Positions 1 through 8,093 are shown, counted from the first letter of the stretch. The stretch is 64,000 nucleotides of DNA from Cyanobacteria bacterium UBA7753 (GCA_002481545.1 DLEF01000067.1:53514-117513), one strand, 5' to 3'. The notes: a model not told the origin generated them from the letters alone. Program-made: numbers and translations.

Positions 1-335
1 CCATGCGCAAATCTTTTTGTATTTTGTTCTTATTATTTAAACTAATGAATTAAAACATAATCGTACTATCATTACGCACAACTGTCCGAGATAATTTATA
101 TTTTAAATCTATAAAATATTGCTATTATTGATATATATATTTACAAATTTATGTTGAGACTTAAATTTTAAACCAAAGTATTAAGATATAATCGTACTGT
201 CATTACGAGGAGGGGAACGGCTTCCCCGACGAAGTAATCCAGCTGGTGTATCGTTAGTTTTGGTATTAAGCGGTACTTTTATTTAATAAACTTTTGTGTT
301 TAATTATTTATAATAATACATTTAAGTTAGAACCA
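1..335. other. Intergenic DNA, no gene seen
   Basis: AT-rich stretch with no convincing coding frame. It holds one complete and one partial copy (near 62-85) of a GTCATTACG-type intergenic repeat. No tRNA or terminator was recognised. The upstream neighbour is outside the window. Confidence 0.6.
198..243 (+). repeat. GTCATTACG-type intergenic repeat
   Basis: The unit begins GTCATTACGAGGAGG, has an internal GGGAA/TTCCC hairpin, and ends GACGAAGTAATCC. It matches the general pattern of the GTCATTGCGAGG...GCAATCC repeats common in many bacterial genomes. A second, partial copy is near position 70. Confidence 0.6.
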
Positions 336-701
336 ATGATAAGATTTAATCCACAACTAAGACCGAATATTTCATTATACGACGAGGTACATTCTCTCGG
401 CAAGACTGATGTTGGGCATGTTAGGAAATTGTACGGTACTGTCGGTGCGGATATTTTTGAAGGGAAAACTCCTTCAATTGTACACAGAAATAAAAAATCA
501 AAAAATATTATTACCCGCATAAAGAACTGGTTCCAAGATAGAAGAAAAGTTGATTATGAAAAAGGGGACAGCCTTTGGGGATTAATGTTTAAATATTTTT
601 ATAACAACAAAAAAGGCTCTGTTGATGAAATCAAAACGACTTTCGGTGAGAGAGGCGCCGAAAACCTTAAAAGATTTAAGACTATCGGCTATATTAAATA
701 A
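336..701 (+). CDS. Small hypothetical protein
   Basis: I do not recognise this 121-residue protein. The start is the first ATG in frame; a TTG 42 bases upstream would extend it by 14 residues. Neither start has a clear Shine-Dalgarno sequence. The product is basic and soluble-looking, with a charged middle rich in Lys and Arg and an aromatic patch (GLMFKYFYNN) near the C terminus. There is no signal peptide or membrane span. It converges on the broken gene downstream with a 20-base gap. Coding bias looks like that of neighbouring genes, so it is probably real, but function is unknown. Confidence 0.5.
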   Translation: MIRFNPQLRPNISLYDEVHSLGKTDVGHVRKLYGTVGADIFEGKTPSIVHRNKKSKNIITRIKNWFQDRRKVDYEKGDSLWGLMFKYFYNNKKGSVDEIKTTFGERGAENLKRFKTIGYIK

Positions 702-721
702 GAATGATTTGTTGACAGAAA

Positions 722-1345
722 CTATACCATTGTTTTATCTACTTTATAAGTATGCAATGCCTCTTTAAAATTAACTATTCTGTAATTATTATCAAAATTG
801 TTATCATAATAGAAGAAGCCGTTTATATAGTCTCTGAAAACTTTAGCTATCCCGTAAGCTTTTGCCTCTGTTGAAAGTTTTACAAGGTTATAGTCGCGTT
901 TGTCAAAGCAGGTTGCCTCATCTTTGCCCGAAAGAAGTGTAACTTTTTGGCATTTATGGTCTTCCAATGTCGTTATAAGTCCGCAAGGTGAGAACTCGGA
1001 CAGGTTAAAGTCGGTCATTTTGTTCTAATCAATATTTTGTATGCCAAAGTTTCCGCATCTGCCCATAATTGCTTTAAACCCATATTCTAAATTATCCATT
1101 CTCCAATGGATAATAAACGGATTTTCTATACTGTTAAAAAATTCCGTGAAGCTCTGCAATAGCATTTGTTCGCTTTCAATGATTGATTTTCCCTGTATAA
1201 TTCCGTCCAATAAAGAAAAAGACTTTAACTCTTCCGTTTTGACGTTATACATTGCGATACAACATATTGTCGGTGCTATGGCTCCGCCTTTGTAAAAACC
1301 GTTACATGAATAATGGATTGAATAAATATTGTAGTTTGTATCCAT
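722..1345 (-). pseudogene. Hypothetical gene interrupted by an in-frame TAG
   Basis: The minus strand reads as one frame from ATG at 1345, which has a strong Shine-Dalgarno (AAGGAGG, 5 bases before), to 722. It is broken by a single TAG at 1027-1025. After the TAG come AAC AAA and then an ATG at 1018 that has no ribosome binding site, so the second half is unlikely to be an independent gene. The first half carries a motif of the form HWRMDNLEYGFKAI. The second half reads like the natural continuation of the same domain (FNLSEF, then YNLVKLSTEAKAYGIAKVF). I recall uncharacterised proteins with an HWxM-x(4)-YGF-x-AI pattern but cannot name the family. TAG is a normal stop elsewhere in the window, so a nonsense mutation is the simplest reading. 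Confidence 0.65.
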
Positions 1346-1495
1346 ATATGCCTCCTTTTGACGTTTTACATTGGTATTATAAAATGCCGTTACGTCAGAA
1401 ACGGACATATGGGATAAAATAATATTAAGAGTTATGTATGTAAAGTGTTAAAAATGATTTTATGTTAATATATATTTAAGGGTAAGCTCCAATTA

Positions 1496-1540
1496 CCTCC
1501 TCCGACACAGACTTGTTAAGAGAAATTGGCGGAAAGGAGG
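1496..1540 (+). promoter_or_regulatory. Possible Shine-Dalgarno-sequestering leader stem
   Basis: CCTCCTCCG at 1496-1504 is complementary to CGGAAAGGAGG at 1530-1540, apart from a two-base bulge. The downstream arm is the ribosome binding site of the 24-codon ORF. A competing pairing, CCAATT at 1489-1494 with AATTGG in the loop, is also possible. Such anti-SD pairing is typical of tightly controlled small-peptide mRNAs; the role here is inferred. Confidence 0.4.
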
Positions 1541-1547
1541 TGAGCAA

Positions 1548-1622
1548 ATGAAACGGGATATAATTAAAAAAGTCCTAGCTGCACTAGGACTCTTAATTCA
1601 AATTCTCGCCGAATTTGTTTAG
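1548..1622 (+). CDS. 24-residue hydrophobic peptide, possible type I toxin or leader
   Basis: An ATG with a near-perfect Shine-Dalgarno (GGAAAGGAGGTG) opens a 24-codon frame ending in TAG. The peptide starts MKRDIIKKVL and continues as an amphipathic hydrophobic helix to the C terminus. Inside the frame lies a perfect 8-bp inverted repeat (AGTCCTAG/CTAGGACT) and a second stem (AAATTC/GAATTT). A strong terminator hairpin starts 10 bases after the stop, so the unit looks like a complete small transcript of roughly 180 nt. Short length, hydrophobicity, heavy mRNA structure and a sequestered ribosome site resemble type I toxin mRNAs. No antitoxin RNA was identified. It could instead be a leader peptide or a structured RNA with a chance frame. 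Confidence 0.45.
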   Translation: MKRDIIKKVLAALGLLIQILAEFV

Positions 1623-1631
1623 GGAGTTAAG

Positions 1632-1668
1632 AAAGACCTTGAGAGTCACGACCTCTTGAGGTCTTTTC
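1632..1668 (+). terminator. Rho-independent terminator of the 24-codon transcript
   Basis: AAAGACCTTGAGAG at 1632-1645 pairs with CTCTTGAGGTCTTT at 1653-1666 (14 pairs, two of them G-U) around a 7-base loop. A short T run ending TTTTCCC follows. Confidence 0.7.
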
Positions 1669-1736
1669 CCTGTACTTATATTTTAAACTATTTTTTTTAT
1701 TTTTCAACCCCAAAGAGAAAATTAAACAACAAAAAA

Positions 1737-1817
1737 TGCCGGAGGCGGGACTTGAACCCGCATGGATTGCTCCATACGCACCTGAAACGTACGTGTCTAC
1801 CATTCCACCACTTCGGC
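1737..1817 (-). tRNA. tRNA-Leu (anticodon CAG)
   Basis: The minus strand folds into a type II tRNA with a long variable arm. It has the acceptor stem starting GCCGAAG, D-arm TGGTGGAATGGTAGACAC, anticodon stem TACGT/GCGTA around loop TTCAGGT (anticodon CAG, reading CTG), and T-arm GCGGG-TTCAAGT-CCCGC. The discriminator base is A and no CCA is encoded. The acceptor stem has one A-C mismatch at the fifth pair. The gene is flanked by REP-like repeats on its 5' side. Confidence 0.92.
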
Positions 1818-1838
1818 ATTTTATTATTTAGTTTCGTT

Positions 1839-1862
1839 GGTGCGGTAGTGACCACACCCTAC
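1839..1862 (-). repeat. GTAG-type REP element, stem family GGTGCGG
   Basis: On the minus strand this is GTAG followed by an imperfect palindrome, GGTGTGGTCACTACCGCACC. Close copies occur at 26022-26045, 29649-29672 and 49489-49508. Confidence 0.65.
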
Positions 1863-1889
1863 TTTCTATTATTTATTTTTATTTGTATT

Positions 1890-1913
1890 GTCGGATTGGT
1901 AAATCCGACCTAC
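1890..1913 (-). repeat. GTAG-type REP element, stem family GTCGGAT
   Basis: On the minus strand: GTAG followed by the palindrome GTCGGATTTACCAATCCGAC. An identical 24-base copy is at 29688-29711 and a decayed one at 24695-24718. Confidence 0.7.
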
Positions 1914-1932
1914 ATATTATTTTTTATCATAG

Positions 1933-1987
1933 GGTAGACTTTAGTCTACCATTAATTTTTAATTTTGTTGGGTATTTTCTACCCTAC
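1933..1987. repeat. Two further small palindromes
   Basis: GGTAGACTTTAGTCTACC (1933-1950) is a near-perfect palindrome related to the one at 24890-24911. GGGTATTTTCTACCC followed by TAC (1970-1987) has the same hairpin-plus-GTAG layout on the minus strand. Confidence 0.5.
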
Positions 1988-1992
1988 TTTTT

Positions 1993-2054
1993 CTTAGTAT
2001 CTTAGTGCCCTAGTGCCTTAGTGCCTTTATGGGGAGCCCTAGTGCCTTATGACC
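1993..2054 (+). repeat. CTTAGTGCC/CTTAGTATC short repeat string
   Basis: Several 9-base units of the form CTTAGT followed by GCC or ATC lie in loose tandem. Similar strings occur at 5649-5681, 24607-24643 (inverted) and 49592-49624. The rest of the 1818-2198 gap holds the three REP-like elements and no gene. Confidence 0.6.
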
Positions 2055-2198
2055 TTAAATATTTTACCATAACTTCAACTTAAACGCAAAATTATATTAT
2101 CCGCTCTGTTTAATCGGTCTTGCAATGAAAACACATGAGAAGAGAGTGATAATTTATTAGTCAGTTTTTGGGAAGTACCCAAATAAAAGGAGGTTAAA

Positions 2199-4127
2199 AT
2201 GACGATAAAGAAATTTACTATGGCAGCGGTTATTGCCGTCGGGATAACTACATGTTCTTTCGCCTCGGCAATGGCAGCGTGTCCGTGTAATCAAAAACCT
2301 GTTGTAACAGCACCGTCATGTGGCTGTGAACAGGAAAGACCAACAGTGACGGGGCAGGCATGTCCTTGTGAGGCTGCAGAGCCGAAGTGTGACTCCCCTG
2401 CGCAAGCTATGTGCCCGAGCACTTTGGATTTAGATAAATCAAGCATGAAACAAATCTATGCTTACCCTAACGCTATCTACGGTAATAATAACTATATAGG
2501 AGAAGACGCCACAAACGGTGTGTTTCGCGGAAACGGATTCTCGGTTTCGCCAAGGCGATTATCTGAAACGACAAGTGGTGCTACTGTCGCAACCGACTCT
2601 TCCATAACGGGTGCTGCGGCTAACATTCCTTGTCTTAACGATATCACTTCTCATAACGGTATAAGTATTGTGAGAGACGAAGCCAAGATGGACGGTAACG
2701 CTACTCCTATTGAAATTCAAACCAAAAACTCAATGGAGGCTATCAAGAAAACATTGGTACCGTATGACTTGAGCAAGGAAGGTTGTATAACAGGCGGTGC
2801 CGCAGGTCTGCAGCGCAGTGCATATTCAAACAGCTCATTCCCTGATGTTTCTTCGGGATACTGGGCATCTTGCGATATTACAAAGTTAGCCATGAACGAT
2901 GTTGTTGTCGGATATCCTGACAATATGTTCAAGCCTAACCGTAATATCTCTCGTGCGGAGTTTGCAACTATTTTGGTCAAAGGTTTCAACAAAGAAACTT
3001 GTGCAAGCACAACAAACGCTTTTCGTGATGTTCCGTCAGGACATTGGGCTAACAGCATGATAGGTCAAGCCGTACACGAAAACCTTATGAAAGGTTATCC
3101 GAACGGATTGTTCAAACCGTCTAACCCTGTAACCAGAGCGGAAGTTTTGTGTGCAATATCCAAGGCATTGCCTTGTGAAGTTGACAGTTGTAAGGCTCAA
3201 GAGATTTTGTCCAAATACTGTGACGGAAAGACTGTTCCTAACTGGGCACAAATCCCTATCGCAAAAGCACTTAGCCAAGGTGTATTGGATAATACTCCGT
3301 CACCTAACGTGATTGCTCCGTTCAGAGATGCGACAAGAGCCGACGTGGCATCTATGATGCAGGCTGCAAGAATCGCGGGCGGTTTCGATAAAAACCCTGC
3401 TACGGCTAACAACTGCTGTCCTCCGAAAGACGACAGAACAGCTTACGTAGAAAATCAGGAAGTCGTAAAAATCCCTACCTTGCAGTTAGAGTTCAAAGAT
3501 CAGGTAAATGCTAAGTCATCTCACGTAGGTCAAAAATTCTCCGCAAAAACACTTGAAGAAGTGACTATTGACGGACAATGCTACCCTGCAGGCTCTACCG
3601 TAACGGGTAAAGTCGTAGAGGTTATCAGACCTTCAGGATGTCAAAAGGGTGCTTTGAAACTTGCGTTCACGGAAATTTCTCATGACGGATGTAAGGCAAC
3701 ATTGCCTCGTCAGATTTTGACGGCACAGGTTGATAAGTCTCATAATCCGAACATTGTATCAAGAATAGTATCCGCACCTTTAACTTGGGCAGGTTCTATG
3801 ATAGGTATTGTCGGCAGAACAACGGGCGGTATGTTATCTAACCTCGGTAATGCGGGTGAAGATATTGCATCAGGCGTAGGTATTGCACTCGGTGAAACCT
3901 TCCAAGGTCAATTCCGTGCTGCAGGCAGAAGCTTGGCTGATGCAACCGTTGACACCCTCAAGGCTCCTGTTGATTTGACAAGAACGGCGCTTTCGGGCTC
4001 ATTCGGCTTGTTACAATCTACGGGTGACGAAGTCGCTTATATGGTAGACTCCAAGGGCTATAAAATCTCTGCTATCAATCCGAAAGAACACATTACAATC
4101 GCTTTCGGATGTAATGAAGAGAGATAA
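2199..4127 (+). CDS. Secreted SLH-domain surface protein
   Basis: This 642-residue protein is predicted to be exported and anchored to the cell envelope. A Sec signal peptide covers residues 1-26, with an AMA cleavage site. A Cys/Pro-rich segment follows (about 28-72, many CPC and CGC pairs), suggesting disulfides or metal binding. Three S-layer homology domains lie at about 213-262, 274-322 and 341-391; the first two have the typical FPDV/FRDV...HWA...GYP...FKP...TRAE pattern, and the third is weaker. After them comes a domain (about 440-510) with GSTVTGKVVEV that resembles the secreted protein at 47477-48154. The C terminus is Gly/Ala-rich. The ribosome site is excellent (AAAGGAGG), preceded by a TTTGGG/CCCAAA hairpin in the leader. 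The gene is monocistronic with its own terminator. SLH domains bind cell-wall polymers; the partner here is unknown. Confidence 0.88.
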   Translation: MTIKKFTMAAVIAVGITTCSFASAMAACPCNQKPVVTAPSCGCEQERPTVTGQACPCEAAEPKCDSPAQAMCPSTLDLDKSSMKQIYAYPNAIYGNNNYIGEDATNGVFRGNGFSVSPRRLSETTSGATVATDSSITGAAANIPCLNDITSHNGISIVRDEAKMDGNATPIEIQTKNSMEAIKKTLVPYDLSKEGCITGGAAGLQRSAYSNSSFPDVSSGYWASCDITKLAMNDVVVGYPDNMFKPNRNISRAEFATILVKGFNKETCASTTNAFRDVPSGHWANSMIGQAVHENLMKGYPNGLFKPSNPVTRAEVLCAISKALPCEVDSCKAQEILSKYCDGKTVPNWAQIPIAKALSQGVLDNTPSPNVIAPFRDATRADVASMMQAARIAGGFDKNPATANNCCPPKDDRTAYVENQEVVKIPTLQLEFKDQVNAKSSHVGQKFSAKTLEEVTIDGQCYPAGSTVTGKVVEVIRPSGCQKGALKLAFTEISHDGCKATLPRQILTAQVDKSHNPNIVSRIVSAPLTWAGSMIGIVGRTTGGMLSNLGNAGEDIASGVGIALGETFQGQFRAAGRSLADATVDTLKAPVDLTRTALSGSFGLLQSTGDEVAYMVDSKGYKISAINPKEHITIAFGCNEER

Positions 4128-4164
4128 ATTTTATACATAAATAATCTTTTGGTTATTAGAAATC

Positions 4165-4200
4165 GGTGTCGGAATTTTTCCGACACCATCTTTTTATTTT
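4165..4200 (+). terminator. Terminator of the SLH-protein gene
   Basis: GGTGTCGGAA and TCCGACACC form a GC-rich hairpin with a T-rich loop. ATCTTTTTATTTT follows immediately. Confidence 0.85.
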
Positions 4201-4213
4201 ATTCGTAAATAAA

Positions 4214-4243
4214 GAGCGATTAACTCAAATGAATTAATCGCTC
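4214..4243. terminator. Bidirectional hairpin terminator, mainly for fba
   Basis: GAGCGATTAA pairs with TTAATCGCTC. A T-rich run follows on the minus strand (CTTTATTT) and CCTTTT follows on the plus strand. It lies 34 bases after the aldolase stop codon. Confidence 0.7.
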
Positions 4244-4277
4244 CTTTTATATTCGATATTTATAGAAATTCTATAAA

Positions 4278-5237
4278 TTAGTCATCAGCGTGACCTGCTG
4301 TACCTAAAACGTCACGCATTTTGTGCATAACGAGTTCTTTAATAGCAGTTCTGCCCGGTCCCATATATTCACGTGGATCGAATTTTTCAGGATGTTCAAT
4401 GAAGAATTCTCTGATTGTAGAAGTCATTGCCAATCTCAAGTCTGTATCGATATTGATTTTAGCAACACCATGCTTAGAAGCGTAGTTAAGCATATCTTCA
4501 GGAACACCTTGTGCGTTAGGTAAGTTACCGCCGTACTTGTTGCATTTGTCAACTAAGTATTTAGGAACTGAAGATGAACCGTGAAGAACGATTGGGTAAT
4601 CACCGAAACCGTTTTCTTTCAAAGCATCCTTGATTTCTTTCAATCTGTCGAAGTCAAGTCTTGGAGTACCTGCAAATTTGTAAGCACCGTGTGATGTACC
4701 GATAGCGATTGCTAATGAATCACAACCTGTTTGTCTTACAAATTCAACAGCTTCTTTAACGTTTGTATATTTAGCATCTTTTTCGCTAACGTTAACGTCA
4801 TCTTCAACACCTGCCAATTTACCCAATTCAGCTTCAACTGAAATGCCTCTTTCGTGAGCGTAATCAACAACTTTCTTAGTTACTGCTACGTTTTCATCGA
4901 ATGGGAATCTGCTACCGTCAATCATGACAGAAGAGAAACCGCCATCGATACAAGATTTACAAATATCAAAATCTGCACCGTGGTCTAAGTGTAATGCGAT
5001 TGGAACAGTTGTTGTTTCCAAAGCTGCTTCTACCAATTTAACCAAGTAAGTTTGGTTAGCATATTTTCTTGCACCTGCAGAAACCTGTAAAATGATAGGT
5101 GAACGAGTTTCTTCAGCTGCTTCTGCAATACCTTGCAAAATTTCCATATTGTTTACGTTGTAAGCACCGATAGCGTATCCGCCGGCCAATGCTTTTCTGA
5201 ACATTTCTCCTGTTCCGACTAATTTTCTTTCGCTCAT
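4278..5237 (-). CDS. fba: Class II fructose-bisphosphate aldolase
   Basis: Zinc-dependent aldolase of glycolysis and gluconeogenesis, interconverting fructose 1,6-bisphosphate with dihydroxyacetone phosphate and glyceraldehyde 3-phosphate. The 319 residues match the usual family length. Visible hallmarks are AYNVNNME near the N terminus, the LHLDHG motif with a zinc His and the catalytic Asp, the GTSHGAYK loop, LHGSSS with a further zinc His, and NIDTD near the C terminus. The layout is that of the short class IIB-type enzymes. The start ATG has a strong AAGGAGG site. It is transcribed alone, with its own promoter and a hairpin terminator. Confidence 0.96.
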   Translation of the reverse strand: MSERKLVGTGEMFRKALAGGYAIGAYNVNNMEILQGIAEAAEETRSPIILQVSAGARKYANQTYLVKLVEAALETTTVPIALHLDHGADFDICKSCIDGGFSSVMIDGSRFPFDENVAVTKKVVDYAHERGISVEAELGKLAGVEDDVNVSEKDAKYTNVKEAVEFVRQTGCDSLAIAIGTSHGAYKFAGTPRLDFDRLKEIKDALKENGFGDYPIVLHGSSSVPKYLVDKCNKYGGNLPNAQGVPEDMLNYASKHGVAKINIDTDLRLAMTSTIREFFIEHPEKFDPREYMGPGRTAIKELVMHKMRDVLGTAGHADD

Positions 5238-5286
5238 TATTAAGCCTCCTTATTTGTAATACTTCGTAATCAAGCAATTTCAATGT

Positions 5287-5315
5287 ACTATAAAAACGCT
5301 GTCTTTACAAGTAAA
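5287..5315 (-). promoter_or_regulatory. Sigma-70-type promoter of fba
   Basis: On the minus strand, TTTACT (5315-5310), a 17-base spacer and TATAGT (5292-5287) lie about 45 bases before the aldolase start codon. Confidence 0.45.
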
Positions 5316-5393
5316 TTTTTTTACTCTGAAAAGTGGATTTTTTAAGGGCTTAATATGATTTAAAAATGAGGACAGTCAGATGATATAACTATT

Positions 5394-5415
5394 GGGGTGT
5401 AACATCGCGTCCTAC
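5394..5415 (-). repeat. Decayed GTAG-type REP element
   Basis: GGGTGTAACATCGCGTCCTAC is a degenerate relative of the element at 29321-29342 (GGTGCGAAACATCGCACC plus CTAC). Confidence 0.45.
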
Positions 5416-5454
5416 TTTGTTTGTAAAATTTTGAGTATATTAGGTTTTATTATT

Positions 5455-5618
5455 CCCCCTCACTCGCATCTGTAATTTCTTTCATCGAAACAGCTGCGGT
5501 CTCTCCCTCAGATGGGGGCGAGACGTAAGATTTTGCGATAGCAAAATCTAAACCGTTGCTACAGCAACGGTTATCCCTCGCCACTTTGTGGGAGAAGATG
5601 CCGAAGGCGGGTGAGGGG
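5455..5618. mobile_element. MITE-like element with imperfect TIRs
   Basis: The ends CCCCTCACTCGC and GCGGGTGAGGGG are inverted repeats with one mismatch. Inside are two strong hairpins: AGATTTTGC/GCAAAATCT and AACCGTTGCT/AGCAACGGTT. There is no coding frame. Related ends are at 12645-12799, 26055-26131 and 38957-39042. The remainder of the 5238-5792 gap holds the aldolase promoter, a decayed REP and a CTTAGTGCC string. Confidence 0.6.
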
Positions 5619-5648
5619 TGCAATCACGGAGTGGACATATTTACCACT

Positions 5649-5681
5649 CTTAGTGCCTTAGAGCTTTGGTATCTTAGTATC
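5649..5681 (+). repeat. CTTAGTGCC/CTTAGTATC string
   Basis: Short degenerate copy of the unit string seen at 1993-2054. Confidence 0.5.
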
Positions 5682-5739
5682 TTTTATTTAACTAAGCTTT
5701 ACATTTCCCCCTCCTAAAATGTACATTTCGTAAAATCCA

Positions 5740-5748
5740 TGATATAAT
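5740..5748 (+). promoter_or_regulatory. Extended -10 promoter
   Basis: TGATATAAT is an extended -10 (TGn plus TATAAT). It lies 44 bases before the GTG start of the next gene. Confidence 0.5.
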
Positions 5749-5792
5749 CTAAATGCAATTCAATCAGTATCAACTGACAAAGGGGAAAAAGT

Positions 5793-6302
5793 GTGTTAAT
5801 TAATTCAATCAATGTCTATCACAATTACGGCAGTTTTGTCGGGAATAATCATAAAAATAACAGAACAAACCAATATACAACAAATCTTTTAAACAAACCG
5901 CAATTTGATACAGTATCGTTCACGGCTAAACCGAAGGTAACAAAGGCTCAACTGGAACAAGTATCCGATATGAGAGTCTTTAATCACCATATATATGAGT
6001 TTCAAAAAGGGATAAGAAGCCTTATTTTAACGACTGAAAAATCAAAATATATGGATTATATGAAGAAACGCTTGGAGAGTGAAAACATTGACTACGTTAT
6101 GAAAGAGCATAAAAACAAAAAACTTGTAAATGTGTATTTCGGCAAAAAACCTTGTGTCGATGTCGTAAAAACCTTTGGCAACGATTTGAGCAAGCTCTCG
6201 CCCGAGCAGGATTTTATCTTAGGCACAATGCTCGGCTATGACAGAGTAGACCAATGTAAAAGATACCTTGATTTTAAGGCGAAACAAAAGAAAAATAGTT
6301 GA
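5793..6302 (+). CDS. DUF2023-like protein with a disordered N terminus
   Basis: The protein has 169 residues and a GTG start behind AAAGGGGAAAAA. Residues 1-48 are Asn-rich and probably disordered, and end in VSFTAKP, a short motif similar to DFSAKP in the protein at 42320. From about residue 59 it resembles the small DUF2023 family: MRVFNHHIYEF, then FFG-like VYFGKK, then FILGTMLGYDRVDQCKRYLDF at the C terminus. The family has no known function. The assignment is from memory of the pattern and should be treated as likely, not certain. It is monocistronic, and a 67-bp palindromic element sits just downstream. Confidence 0.65.
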   Translation: MLINSINVYHNYGSFVGNNHKNNRTNQYTTNLLNKPQFDTVSFTAKPKVTKAQLEQVSDMRVFNHHIYEFQKGIRSLILTTEKSKYMDYMKKRLESENIDYVMKEHKNKKLVNVYFGKKPCVDVVKTFGNDLSKLSPEQDFILGTMLGYDRVDQCKRYLDFKAKQKKNS

Positions 6303-6333
6303 TAATATTATTACGATAAATTAAAGCCGCAGT

Positions 6334-6400
6334 GTCATGCTGAATTTATTTCAGCATCTGCAAAATTCGATATAAGATCCTGAAACAAGTTCAGGATGAC
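6334..6400. repeat. 67-bp palindromic element, copy 1
   Basis: It begins GTCATGCTGAA and ends TTCAGGATGAC, with two internal hairpins (GCTGAA...TTCAGC and ATCCTGAA...TTCAGGAT). A second copy of exactly the same length is at 36248-36314, and a fragment is near 24758-24783. It lies between a gene end and the nadB promoter. Confidence 0.7.
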
Positions 6401-6425
6401 ATGTTTCACAATATTTCCTCTGACT

Positions 6426-6455
6426 TTGTGTATAAACATCTGTTTATTATATAAT
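6426..6455 (+). promoter_or_regulatory. Promoter of nadB-nadC
   Basis: TTGTGT, an 18-base spacer and TATAAT lie 21 bases before the nadB start codon, with GGGAG in between as the ribosome site. Confidence 0.6.
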
Positions 6456-6476
6456 ATCTGATAAGGGAGTAAGATA

Positions 6477-8093
6477 ATGAAATATTCAAATTATTCGGCG
6501 GTAATAATAGGCAGCGGCATATCAGGTTTGTATTGTGCACTTAATCTTGCACAGCAGATAAACATGCCGGAAGGTATACTGATAATAACGAAATCGGATT
6601 TCGGTGAAAGCAATTCAAGATACGCACAGGGCGGGATTGTCGGAGTTATGGAAAACAACGAGGCAGACTCGGTTGAACTTCACGTCAAAGATACCTTGAA
6701 GGCAGGCGCAGGCTTGAGTGATGCCGAAATAACAAGATTTATTTCACAAAACTCTAATGATGTTATAAATGACCTTATAGATTTAGGGGTTAATTTTGAC
6801 AGAGACGAAAACGGAAATATCACTTACACCCTTGAAGGCGCACACAGCGTAAACAGAATACTTCACGCGGGCGGAGACGCTACGGGAAGTGTTATAGAAA
6901 AAACTTTATGCCAGAGAGTAAAAGAAAACCCTAACATCGATGTTTCGGCAGACACAATAGCTGTAGAACTGCTTATGGATGCCGATTCGGAATGCAAAGG
7001 TGTTATAGCATATAACGACGATACAAAAGAATATGAGACCATATATTCTGCAGCAATTATCCTTGCAACAGGGGGAATAGGTCAGTTATATAAATACACG
7101 ACAAACCCTGCGGGAGCTACAGGCGACGGAATAGAGCTTGCATACAATGCAGGAGTTATTCTGCAGGATTTGGAATTTGTACAGTTCCACCCGACAGCAC
7201 TTGCAATAGACGGGGCAGTAAACAGATTTTTAATCTCGGAATCCGTTAGGGGTGAAGGTGCAAAACTTCTTGATATCAATAAGCAGGAATTTATGGCAGA
7301 ATACAGCGAACTCAAGGAGTTGGCTCCGCGTGATGTTGTAACCCGTGCAATATATGACAGAATGAAAAAGACTCATTCCGACCACGTATATTTGGATGCT
7401 ACGGTTATTCCTAAAGAAACGGTTTTAAAGAGATTTCCGACGATTACAAAAGAATGTAAGAGCGCAGGAATTGATATAACAAAGGATTTAATACCTGTTG
7501 CACCTGCGGCACATTATTATATGGGTGGAATAAAAGCCTCCGCAGACGGCAGAACCTCTGTAAGAGGTTTGTATGCAATAGGTGAGTGCTCTTCTACGGG
7601 GTTACACGGAGCAAACAGACTCGCAAGCAATTCGCTTTTGGAATGCGTGGTTTGTGCGCACGAGCTTGCAAACTTCTTATCCTTCAATAATCTTTCAACA
7701 ACGGATAAGATTGATGAGAATATGCTCCATACTATTGAAAAATATTCGGAACCTATAAGCGACGAAACATTTGATGTTGCTGATATGAAGATGAGATTGA
7801 AAAATATAATGTGGACTTATGCGGGTATTTTGAGAGATGAAAACTCACTTCTTAAAGGTTTGGACGAACTCTACAAACTCAAGTCCGAATTTAAAAGAGG
7901 CGAAAAATGTCTTGATGCGGCAGAGTATGAATTGAGAAATATGCTCAAAGTATCACAGTTGATAATAAAATCCGCTCTGAACAGAAAAGAGTCCAGAGGG
8001 GCACATTTCAGAACTGATTATCCGACAACAAACGAGGTCGGAAAACATAATTGTGTAATAAAAGAAGAAGGAGAGGTTAGCTTTGTTAAATAA
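6477..8093 (+). CDS. nadB: L-aspartate oxidase
   Basis: FAD-dependent first enzyme of de novo NAD synthesis from aspartate; it makes iminoaspartate, which NadA condenses to quinolinate. The 538 residues fit the family. Visible signatures are the N-terminal dinucleotide-binding GSGISGLY (about 12-19), SRYAQGGI, HSVNRILHAGGDATG, the ATGGIGQLY segment, FVQFHPTAL, RGEGAKL, APRDVVTRAI, AAHYYMGG, and the C-terminal GLHGANRLASNSLLE. It overlaps nadC by 11 bases, indicating translational coupling. nadA is not in this window, so it must lie elsewhere if the pathway is complete. Confidence 0.96.
   Translation: MKYSNYSAVIIGSGISGLYCALNLAQQINMPEGILIITKSDFGESNSRYAQGGIVGVMENNEADSVELHVKDTLKAGAGLSDAEITRFISQNSNDVINDLIDLGVNFDRDENGNITYTLEGAHSVNRILHAGGDATGSVIEKTLCQRVKENPNIDVSADTIAVELLMDADSECKGVIAYNDDTKEYETIYSAAIILATGGIGQLYKYTTNPAGATGDGIELAYNAGVILQDLEFVQFHPTALAIDGAVNRFLISESVRGEGAKLLDINKQEFMAEYSELKELAPRDVVTRAIYDRMKKTHSDHVYLDATVIPKETVLKRFPTITKECKSAGIDITKDLIPVAPAAHYYMGGIKASADGRTSVRGLYAIGECSSTGLHGANRLASNSLLECVVCAHELANFLSFNNLSTTDKIDENMLHTIEKYSEPISDETFDVADMKMRLKNIMWTYAGILRDENSLLKGLDELYKLKSEFKRGEKCLDAAEYELRNMLKVSQLIIKSALNRKESRGAHFRTDYPTTNEVGKHNCVIKEEGEVSFVK

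Noticed and set aside
1025..1027. TAG as a sense codon
   Set aside because: Intact genes such as nadC and the RTX gene end in TAG, so a global code change is not supported.
1656..1937. Open reading frame of 93 codons across the tRNA region
   Set aside because: It runs through the tRNA-Leu gene on the opposite strand and into REP repeats; composition is not protein-like.
5753..5803. 16-codon frame starting 4 nt after TATAAT
   Set aside because: Spacing is too short for a leaderless start, and the frame overlaps the GTG start of the next gene; more likely just the 5' leader.
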